NCBI GenBank assembly: GCA_037367405.1
Contig: JAZKJV010003133.1
Location: forward strand, 186,001 to 250,000
DNA: 64,000 bases
Reading direction: 5' to 3'
From: Ottelia alismoides
Taxonomy: Eukaryota; Streptophyta; Magnoliopsida; Alismatales; Hydrocharitaceae
Shown: one piece after another, positions 55,435 through 64,000 of the stretch
Layout of the letters: each line of letters opens with the position of its first letter
How positions within the stretch are numbered: the stretch's first letter is position 1
Notes under the pieces: generated by a model
Seen by the model: only the letters and a program-made list of their open reading frames with translations
Told to the model about the DNA's origin: nothing
Database searches by the model: none
Made by a program: the position numbers and the translations under genes

Positions 55435-55924
55435 CCAAATGTACATACTCAGACATATAGTAACACATCTGTCTCCGGTCAGAGGATGCATGCCTATATC
55501 GTGACAGCATACAACCTATGACTTTGGTTATCTCGATCTTGTTAAGTCAACTCTTTGATCTAACTAATCTGACACCTCCGAATCTCTATTCTCGTGCAGA
55601 GGACCTGCATAAAGAGGTCGGTCAGATATCAGCCAAGTGAGAAAGGATTTCCATCTCCTACTCAGGTTGGAGATCCTCTCTTAACAATCATTTGACGATA
55701 CTTGATGAGTCCTCAATCTAACTCTTTAGATATTCATCCAAGCACCAGCCTCTATGATTCAATAACCAACAGTTGTATGATCATTAAGACGGCCATGGTA
55801 TATAACCCTAATTGTACTAAGGGACCTATTATGCAAATTAATTATTCTTCATTTCAGATCAGGGAATGATACCTGCAATAACATTTGTTACGTAATGGCT
55901 CGTTGTGGGCTCGCATGTCCAACA
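55433..55924 (-). repeat. Copia 3' LTR fragment (492 bp)
   Basis: In sense it starts TGTTGGACATGCGAGCCCAC right after the polypurine tract and corresponds to 63395-63885, the U3 start of the right LTR, with scattered changes. It ends at CATTTGGCA, where it meets the E3 LTR. Confidence 0.85.
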
Positions 55925-55934
55925 ATCTCCCACT
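55925..55934 (-). other. Copia polypurine tract
   Basis: In sense AGTGGGAGAT directly before TGTTGGAC, a typical copia plus-strand primer. Confidence 0.75.
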
Positions 55935-57270
55935 ATCCCAAAGAGCCATTAATGGGCTAATCATTTAAACCCACAATCATGTGACAATCATAGGCTATTT
56001 AGAAAATAGCTAGTTAAGCTGATTAGTCACTCTGTTCCCAATAGACTATGCCAAGTTCTTTTATGGCACTGGCATATTTTCTAGTAACAGTGTTCGCATC
56101 CAATGCGAATGTTGCATCTCATGCAACCAATACTCAACCATGTCAGTCATAGTGTCCTTGACACTACACCTCAATAATTATTATAACCAGTATGTAATTT
56201 CTATTATCCAGAATACCCTTATTCCTGGAGATCTCTATCTCCTAGGTATTCGTAGGTAAGATCTTTTAGATCTCCATCTATAAAGTCTTAATTTCTTGAA
56301 GATAAGACTTAGAGATCACTATCTCTAAAGGCTTGTCATCTTTGAAGATATTGTTATTACTGCAATCAAGTGTTCTATCTCCATAGTAGGATTAGTAACA
56401 GTTTACTACTCCCACTGCATGGCAGACATCTGGCTTTTGTACACATCTAGCATACTTTCAGCTTCTCGTAACTGATGCATAAAGGGCAACCGATTTTAGA
56501 ATCCACTTCCTCAACTCTTTGAGGTGCTATCCCTTTAGATAGGTCAGTACCATATCTAGAGGAAAAGAAGCCTTTCTTGGAAATTTCCAGAAAATGGAAT
56601 ATGTCCAAGGTGTACTACTAATGTGACGGTCCTAATACCCTCTTTCAGAACTAAGATCTAAGAGGTATTCTTGAGATCATATCTCAAGATATGGAACAAC
56701 CAGATTATAAAACACTTATTATCATCCCTATATCATTCCAAATGATTAGGATATTATCTACATTTAGCACGATGAACACAATGGCACTCCCACTAAGCTT
56801 CATATGGTTCATCAAGATTCTATCTGAAACCATAACATTTATGATTTCATCAAATCTAATGTTCCAACTACAAGAAGCTTATTTGAGTCCATAGATGGAG
56901 TTTCTTTAGCTTGCACATCTTGCTTTCCTCAACCATGAAGCCCTGGGGCTGCTTCATGTGAATGTCCTCAAAGAGGCATTCATGGAGAAATGTAATAATG
57001 GCTTTCATCTTAAAGATGTCAAAGTCAAGTTGTGTAGTTATAGTTAGCAATATTCTGATGAGTTCAAGCATGATCACTGAAGAGCAAGTCTCATCGCAAG
57101 CGATGTCTTCTCTTCGGTGTGTAGCTCATGGCTACGAACCGTGCTTTGAAGGTCTCTACCTTTTCATCAGGTTCCTTGTTTCTCTTGAAGATCCATTTAC
57201 ACCTTAATGGGTCTTACTCATATAGGTGGATCCTCGAGGGTCCATATACAACACTTGTATATGAAGTATA
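55935..57270 (-). pseudogene. Copia RT and RNase H, decayed
   Basis: Sense pieces from right to left: CKWIFKRNKEPDEKVETFKA (about 57200-57140), the 'KWIFKRK…VETFKARLVAKGY' part of copia RT; FDIFKMKAIITFLHECLFED (about 57020) standing for 'DVKTAFLNGDLEE'; IHMKQPQGF and CKLKKLHLW (57077-56868); LNVDNILIIWNDIGM (about 56780-56745) where the catalytic motif should read Y-V-D-D, here N-V-D-N; and KKGFFSSRYGTDLSKG (about 56570) from the RT-RNase H junction. Beyond that, only RNase H-like fragments to 55935. Frames change repeatedly. Reverse transcription would be impossible from this copy. Confidence 0.8.
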
Positions 57271-57690
57271 CATTAGAATTTATTGCTAACATCGATCTTT
57301 CATGTCATGATCTTTAGAAGCTTCATCATATGAAGTTAGATCATGTCAGATTTAACTAGCACATGGAATCCATCCTCAAACTTATTTGAAGAGGTATTAA
57401 TGTTTCATCTTTAATTGTCTATTTAGTTTCCAATTTCAGAAGCCTCATTATCTTCTCAAGATTAAATGAGTTCCTTCACTTCATTTTCATCTTGATTCTT
57501 AAGAGTCTCATCATCTAAGAATCACGTTCTCATATATGAAATCTTTTAAGAATCTCAAGGTCACAAAATAGGTACCAATACCATCCTTTATTTTCCTAAT
57601 GAAGTAGCACTCGCAGGTGCTAAATTCCAGCTTATATGCATGGAACCTTATTAAGGATATATATATTGTAGTCTCTACAACATACATACT
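57271..57690 (-). pseudogene. Copia linker between integrase and RT
   Basis: Decayed sense reading with AYKLEFSTCECYFIRKIKDG, then GTYF, resembles the copia segment after integrase ('KL…R…C.F.G…KG…YF'). Poorly conserved; included for continuity. Confidence 0.45.
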
Positions 57691-58300
57691 TTGGAAACTA
57701 AGAGTTAATTATGCTAATATTCATCATTGGTCATATCATGTCACGCATGATCCGATTGTATCCCCTACAACTCCATTGAGTTCAGGTTTTAGGAGGAGTG
57801 AGATAGAAATGATATTCATATCTATATAAGGTATTCTATGAATTCATCTAATAGGTGCTGACTACCTAGATTAGATCAAATTCATTTTCATCTTCCTTCA
57901 AACTTTGGTTCTAAATCAAAATTATGAAATCTTTGAACATTTCAAAGCTTTCTAAGGTGAAGGAAAGAAATCTCATATCACAAATAATCATCAATGGATA
58001 TCACATATCCATAATGTTTATTACGATATAGATGATCTACATACATCAATATGTATGAGATCTTGAATACCTCGACATCTTACATCATTCCCAGAGAAGG
58101 GTGCTTTGGACATTTTTTACTTTGAATACAATATTCATAAGTATGTAAGATATGAAATTTAAGACAAACTAAAGTTCCATCTCTTACTAGTCCATTGATC
58201 TCATCAATAGATAAATATCCAAGGCTTGATGCCAGATCATTGTCAAATGATCTTCATCCTCCTACTGATCTTTTAAGGTTTAATTTCAGTACTAGAAATA
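57691..58300 (-). pseudogene. Copia GAG-pre-integrase and integrase core, decayed
   Basis: Sense reading from about 58240: SLGYLSIDEINGLVRDGTLV (in place of 'LGH.S.ERI..LV..G'), CIQSKMSKAPFSG (the C-x2-K-M-x-K-x-PF motif), then DLIHIDVCRS (integrase start 'LIHTDVCGP', first Asp kept). About 57870-57690: SQHLLDEFIEYL and, frameshifted, GTP-type and N-R-x-M-R-D-M fragments around the usual 'PPGTPQLNGVAERRNRTLLDMVRSM' end. The domain inserts element DNA into the chromosome. Not functional. Confidence 0.75.
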
Positions 58301-61245
58301 TTAATAAACCATTCATTAATTTTCTAATTTAGTAGAGTCCACTAGATATTAGAATACTATCTGAATTATATCCATCATAACTCTTTATGATAGGTATATT
58401 CCAGACTTCTTGTTTATTCCCAGCATTTAGAAATAAACAATGAATGTATTCTAATATCTAGGTCATAGAGACATTCTATAAGACTAAGGGCTCTCCCACT
58501 GAAATTATGAAGTCTATCAATCTAGTAGAGATTTTTGCAACAATTGCATCAATATCCATGTGGATGACTATTAAACCTTAAAATCAAATTTTATAGTCTT
58601 CTAATACATATGCAACAAATTGCAAGTGTTATTAGAAGAATGAGATACAACTATTAGACTTTGATCTTATTAAATAAGAAAGTCAATTTCAGTGATTATA
58701 TGTAGATGTGCATTATTCTGATGCACCATCTGGATCCTTCCCTAAGAATCCTAGATAGACAAGATAGTCACACTATCCGTACATCGGCTTATTGCAGTAT
58801 TGGCATTCATCCAACTATTTGGATGTCATATGGAAGTCACAAAAGTACAGTCAACTCTTTGACTTTCCTTCTTACTTGGGTCCAACCCATGCTTCCACTA
58901 CGCTCCCTTTATCTATAAACAACCATTGCTTAAGACAAAGGATCTCTTATGTTGAATATAAAAGATTTCATTATAAGAGCATTTCAACATTTATACATGC
59001 TTCATTCAATTCATACCAATATGAATATTCTGAAGCTTCATGAATGACTTGAGTATAGACGGTAGAATGATGACACTCATCATATGTACATCCATCCTAA
59101 CTCATGAAGACTTAGGTTCAGGCGGGTACTCAAACATTTTGAATACATCATCTCTCATAGAGCAACCATTCTGCATGATGCAGAGAACCATGTCATTCAT
59201 GATAAAATGTCAAGAGCATATATGCATGCCAAAACATCTTCTTAGATTTTATAAGGATTATTCGACAATTACGATCATCATCGACATATCACTTCCAAAG
59301 TACATTCGATGAGAGATCAAGACTGTAGAGATATACAAGTCCTAGGGTTGTAGTTCTATTTTCTATTTAATTGTCATTCCTCATTATTATGAGGAAGACT
59401 TGCACATTGCAACCACATACATTATGTGTCCAACTGCAAGTACAATATCTTGATCATGGATCCAATCCATGATATATTATTGGTTATTATTGAGTATAAA
59501 ATTGAGTGGGTTTAATGAATGAATATCTGAAATAAGAAATTTGCATAAATATATATAAATATATTTTTTACTTTGATTTAGGAATTTTTATATCAAAGAT
59601 GTCTTGCCTTGTCAACACTGAAAGTTCATTCCCTTAATCACTTTCAATGTAAGAGATATACTTACCATCATATCTCAGCAAGATCTGGTATCTCCTTCCT
59701 TATCTTTGTTACATCCCAATAATATGAGAACATGTAACTCGGATAAAAAGAAGCGGGAACATATTCCACCTTGCATGTCCAACTTGCATTCCCAATTTGG
59801 TATTTAACACCTGGGCCCACCACCCCTAAGGTGATGTTGACCCGTCATTAATTGAACCAACCGTCAACAGGAATACAACTCACTATGCGCAATCCAATAT
59901 CGCCCCAATAATATGAGGAGCCGATATTGGGGGTCACTACGCATACGTCCTTACTCTTTCGAGAAGCGAAGAGCCTTATCCAGATGTGCTTGTATACAGG
60001 AGCTGTCACTTTGAACATGCGTCTCCTACATACAATCCCTGGCGACGGAACCCTTCGCCTTGACGGGAGACCATGGATGTCACTTATGTGATCCTCCATA
60101 TCATATTCAAATTCTAATAATTATCATGAATCATATTCACATAACTAATTCTTCTAAGGGAAATAACACATCTATTATAATAGAATGTCTTAATTTTAAT
60201 TGGATTTAAATTAATGTAATCATATTAAATTAATGATCCAATTAATATCCAACAAACAATCTATATTGTTACTTGAATTATGGTAAATACATATTATTCT
60301 GAATTCTAATAATTAGAAAAATACACCGTGATCTCTCCTGCATTATCAAGTCCCTACCCGATGCCATGGCCAGTTCGATGGGAGTGGGATAGACCGCACA
60401 CGGTGCAACCTGCTACTCCAACACTCCCCGACTAGACACCATATCCACCTCGAGAAAAGATAATGCCAAATTGATCATTGTGTACTTGAGATTATAACCG
60501 GTCTTTCAACTGAAGTTATACCATATAATAATAATCAAAACAATTTTGATTAACATTATAAAAAGATTTGCTAAACAAATCCCAATCCTATTCAAGCAAC
60601 TATGTCTGTTGGAATGTAGATCATGTAACCAATTGTGATTTAGATCATATCTAATCAATTATTGGTTAATGTAATGTCATTTAAGGAAATAATGATCATC
60701 AAATATTTTATAAATATTTATCCATAATTATTCCAGTAAATTAAACCATTTAATTTGATTAATTAATTAAATGACAATCACAAGGTTCTTGATTAGGAAA
60801 GTAATTTCCAACAGTGACCCTCACTTACTAAAATTAACATATCTCAATCAATTTAAATCCAAATTAAGCAAAGTAAGTTTCCAAAGTTTGCTAATTTGAT
60901 TTAAAACAGAACCTAAGTGATTTGTATGCATTTCTCGGTATTTCAGATCCGCAATTAATTTCTTAATTACGTTAAGATTCGCAGTCCCCGAAACAGTGGA
61001 TACATGTTCACTAATTTGATCATAACTTGAGCAAACGGATTCGAAATCATGCAAACTCAGATCCTACTTTTTTCTAATTTAATGAGGAACAAAATACAAG
61101 TTTTATTTTAATGTTTAAACAATTTAAACAGGGCCTAAAATAATCACAACACAGAGATGCGAAAATGAAATGCGATAAAAATTTCGCAACCCTAACGAAC
61201 CCAAGTCTTCCTAGGTTTATGGATCGCATCCAAAACCTCTAACCT
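58301..61245 (-). pseudogene. Copia gag region and 5' leader, mostly unrecognisable
   Basis: A fragment ISVGEPLVL near 58490 matches the 'LPSGE.L.LENV' region before GAG-pre-integrase. Upstream (59000-61200) I cannot identify capsid or zinc-knuckle motifs. An inverted repeat CAATATCG…CGATATTG at 59890-59925 and a GC-richer piece at 59800-60110 stand out. An ORF at 60848-61054 (68 codons) near the primer site has no known motif. The stretch could hold decayed gag, or other inserted DNA; I cannot tell. Confidence 0.4.
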
Positions 61246-61258
61246 GGATCTGATACCA
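61246..61258 (-). other. Copia primer-binding site, initiator tRNA-Met type
   Basis: In sense TGGTATCAGATCC begins 2 bases after the LTR end (…ATATCCTTCA-AG). The consensus complementary to plant initiator tRNA-Met is TGGTATCAGAGC, so one base differs within it. Confidence 0.85.
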
Positions 61259-61828
61259 CTTGAAGGATATGGGGAGATCCTTAAGCGCATCATGGAAGCA
61301 CGAGGATCACATCGTATGCGATCGGGAGCGACTAATCGCACTAGTTGCTCGAGGCAGCGGAAATTAAAAAAAATTTCATGTGACGAAATCACATGATCCA
61401 AGAACACTTCTCGGATCGTTTTGTCTAAACCACAAACAAGTAATAGGATTACCCTCTTGAAGTGTGGTTGCGATCGAGTCTCTAACGAAGAGACCTCCTG
61501 TCTCAAGTCCGATCCGATGGAGGAGATGCTTGCGAGCGTGTTGCTGAAACACGTGCTTCTCGCAATCCATGTTGATGATCCAAGCAGTAAATCTCCGGGT
61601 CTCGACACACGACATACGACATCTTCTTTACGAGCGAGGCGCACCGAAGGAGACGGAGATCCACGAGCAAACGATCGGGCAACATAACGACGATGCTGCG
61701 GCGATGGAGAATCTCTCTAGGGCATCCATGGTGGACGGCCACATGAGAGAAGGAGAGAGGGCGTGTAGAGAGAATGACAGAGAGAGACTTGTGTTTCTCA
61801 TTAGCATATGAAGATCAAGGTGCCCCTC

Positions 61829-61836
61829 TATTTATA
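61829..61836 (-). promoter_or_regulatory. Copia LTR TATA box
   Basis: In sense TATAAATAGAGGGGC, a canonical plant TATA box, with a CT-rich stretch (CTCTCTCTG…) about 60 bases downstream, as in many plant 5' leaders. Transcript start is inferred near 61800. Confidence 0.65.
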
Positions 61837-62254
61837 ATATTTTGGGATCCATGGATCTCAATCCATGGGCAACACAAATCCAATGACTCTTACTGATTTG
61901 TGTTTCTTTTAATGGCCATGATCTTTTTGTTAAAAACACAACAACAATTAATTTAATAAAATCAAATATATATTGCATATAATTTGATGTATATCAAATT
62001 AATCTCCATTGGAGAAATAGGAAGGAGGCAAGCCTCCTTCCATAAGGAGTGTGGATGGCCACCACATTCCTTATAGGAATTGTGGCCGTCCACTCTTCCT
62101 TTATGGAAGGTGGCTCTCCTTTCCTTATTACATGAGATTACATTATCTCATGATTCTCTCCAGTATTTGCAACAACTTTTTATTGAAAATTATTTCACAA
62201 AAATAAATCCAATTTATTTTGTGAACATTGCAATCATGCCATTGGAAATTTGTG

Positions 62255-62625
62255 AATCATATTCACAACCCAAAATAAAATGTGAATTACATTTTCAATG
62301 TATTGTGCAATGTCAATCCAATTCAATAATCAATAGATATAAAATATAAATAGCTCTCTCATATATTATAAATCACATTTATAATATATATGATTAATAT
62401 GGATAGTGCTATCCACATTATTCGTATCCATGATAATTAAATCATATTTAATCATCTTGGATGTCTATTCTCATGTGCCCAAATAATATGAATCACATTC
62501 ACATTATTCACATCTTTGATACTTAAATCACATTTAGTTATCTTAGATAACTCTCCTTTTAATATGAATCTAATTCATATTATTCATGATAATTAAATCA
62601 CATTTAATTATCCATTTTCTCAGTG
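62255..62625. repeat. Array of quasi-palindromes centred on CAC/CAT in the copia U3
   Basis: A series of short inverted repeats such as GTGAATcatATTCAC, TATAAATcacATTTATA, TTAAATcatATTTAA, ATGAATcacATTCA, TTAAATcacATTTA and ATGAATctaATTCAT, with similar longer units (AATATGAAT…, GATAATTAAAT…) partly in tandem. Confidence 0.7.
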
Positions 62626-63885
62626 CTCGGATACATATATCAACAATGAAATTATCCTAAACCCTTTCAAGAATAATGCGCTTTCTCCGTAGATACTTGG
62701 AGATAAGGGTATGGTGATTGTATTGATCCACGTATAGTGACTTGGATATTGAGATCACATCTCAAATCCAGATCTCGGACGTCCCATAGATGTTTGATTA
62801 AATCAAGACTGCAATTCTAATCTTCTCATTGCATCTGAATCACATTCAGATTAATGTCCAATATTTAGACTAAGATCAGATTACTTCTCTACTAAGAGGA
62901 GTCACTAAAATCTAGACCCATTTCATCACTCACTAGGAATGGAAGCGTTATGGTTAAACAATTGTTTATGATCATATCACCCTCAGGTATTTCTAATACA
63001 TGTATATCCTACATACTGGAAGACCCAGAATAATCCCGAAGTATAAGATCAATTTTACATTGTCTACTTCATGGATTTATCATTAAGTTTCTCATTCGAT
63101 CATTGGGAGTTGGTATCGATCGTATACTTTCCAAAAGCATATATCATACCTAGGTGTTGATCATATACTTTCCAAAAGTATATATCAATCCTTACAAATT
63201 CAGTCAAGCTTCCAAAGCGAGACGACCGCGCACAGAATTTGATTCTTCCCAATATCTCATGAGTGATCTCATGTCTTCCAGTTTAGGAAATGAACCTGTA
63301 TGATCCCTTTGAGAGATCGCATTATTCATATGCCCTTGTATGCACACCAGCGCGTCGGTGTATAGACCTTAATTAGGTCATCAACCTATTGGTCTGTCAA
63401 ATGTACATATTCAGATATATAGTAACACATCTGTCTCTAGTCAGAGGATGCGTGCCTAATCATGACAGCATACGACATAGGACTTTCGCTATCTCGATCT
63501 CATTAAGTCAACTCTTCGACCTAACTAATCTGACACCTCCGAATCTCTATTCCCATATAGAGGACCTGCATCAAGAGGTCGGTCAGATATTAGCCAAATG
63601 AGAAAGGATTTCCATCTCCTACTCAGGCTGGAGATCCTCTCTTAACAATCATTTTACAGTACTTGATAAGTCCTCAATCTAACTCTTTAGATATTCATCC
63701 AAGCACCAGCCTCTATGATTCAATAATCAACAGTTGTATGATCATTAAGACGGCCATGGTACATAATCCTAATTGTTCTAAGGAACCTATTATACAAATT
63801 AGTTATTCTTCATTTCAGATCAGAGAATGATATTAACAATAACATTTATTGTGTAATGGCTCGCTGTGGGCTCGCATGTCCAACA

Positions 63886-64000
63886 ATGGCCTCAATGGAC
63901 AGCGTTGCCAGAGGTTGGGCTCCTTGTAACAGAGCATGATAAGATTGTCGTCGGACCTAGGGCAACTCGACTCCAAACACTAACTGTGGGATCCCTCTCT
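63886..64000. other. Right-hand flank, unrecognised
   Basis: 115 bases beyond the copia LTR, of higher GC than the surroundings. No match by eye to any element in the window and no ORF long enough to judge. Confidence 0.4.

Larger units (their letters stand above)
55433..63885 (-). mobile_element. Ty1/copia element, minus strand, decayed, left LTR truncated
   Basis: Right (5') LTR 61261-63885, initiator-Met-type primer site 61246-61258, leader, decayed gag-pol to about 55935, polypurine tract 55925-55934, and a left LTR fragment 55433-55924 matching the last 490 bases or so of the right LTR. Order of recognised pol parts (sense) is GAG-pre-integrase, integrase, RT, RNase H, the copia order. 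Stops are everywhere. The left LTR lacks about 2.1 kb. Confidence 0.82.
61261..63885 (-). repeat. Copia 5' LTR, about 2.63 kb
   Basis: Bounded in sense by TGTTGGACATGCG (63885) and ATATCCTTCA (61261), next to the primer site. The outer 490 bases match 55433-55924. U3 is about 2 kb and includes the quasi-palindrome array 62255-62625; a TATA box at 61829-61836 leaves R-U5 of about 540 bases. Such length is large for copia; an insertion inside the LTR cannot be excluded. Confidence 0.75.

Noticed and set aside
61261..62663. Alternative short copia LTR ending at CCCTTTCA (62663)
   Set aside because: The ends TGAAAGGG…CCTTCA look LTR-like, but the polypurine tract at 55925 fixes the U3 start at TGTTGGAC, so the LTR must reach 63885.

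Overview
The window is repeat-rich nuclear DNA of a flowering plant. This rests on plant-type Ty3/gypsy (Athila-like) and Ty1/copia retrotransposons, a FAR1/MULE-type transposase gene, an Ulp1-like gene of the kind carried by plant Mutator-like elements, and long AT-rich intergenic DNA. The species cannot be told from the sequence. I found no intact host gene, rRNA, tRNA gene or CRISPR. Almost everything is transposon, and almost every coding region carries stops or frameshifts.

Layout. (1) 1-5564: a decayed multi-exon Ulp1-like protease gene on +, with a short LTR fragment lodged at about 2205-3120. (2) 5570-22543: element E1, a 17-kb Athila-like retrotransposon on the minus strand, flanked by the 5-bp target duplication TGACA. 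It has two 3.33-kb LTRs, a tRNA-Asp-type primer site, gag, protease, RT/RNase H and integrase, all broken. (3) 22549-26790: a decayed FAR1-family transposase gene on minus, with a DNA-binding region, DDE core, SWIM finger and C-terminal zinc-knuckle-like motif. Read with region 1, this suggests one Mutator-like element with convergent transposase and Ulp1 genes, split by E1. (4) 27631-27928: a MITE-like foldback. (5) 28960-30159: a fragment of a copia element on +, cut inside its integrase by E3. (6) 30160-55434: element E3, on +, related to E1 but without protease, RT or integrase. E3 is itself interrupted inside its primer-binding site by (7) element E2, 33538-46939, on minus, which keeps protease but lacks a recognisable capsid, RT and integrase. 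(8) 55433-63885: a copia element on minus with a 2.6-kb right LTR. Its left LTR is truncated and fused to the truncated 3' LTR of E3 at a 6-base microhomology.

E1, E2 and E3 look like an autonomous/non-autonomous set. Their coding content differs, but they share the LTR-end palindrome, a W-box palindrome in U3, a tRNA-Asp-type primer site, a leader hairpin with compensatory changes, an array of stem-loops carrying copies of the polypurine tract, a roughly 1.1-kb conserved non-coding block, and the polypurine tract. These shared cis parts are the most interesting signal here. They suggest that E2 and E3 were mobilised in trans by E1-like elements, and the stem-loop array may be an undescribed replication or RNA feature.

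Order of events inferred from nesting: copia fragment, then E3, then E2; E1 separately into the Mutator-like element; and a deletion or recombination joining E3 to the right-hand copia. All statements come from reading the sequence by eye. Identity values are hand counts or impressions, and no database search was run.
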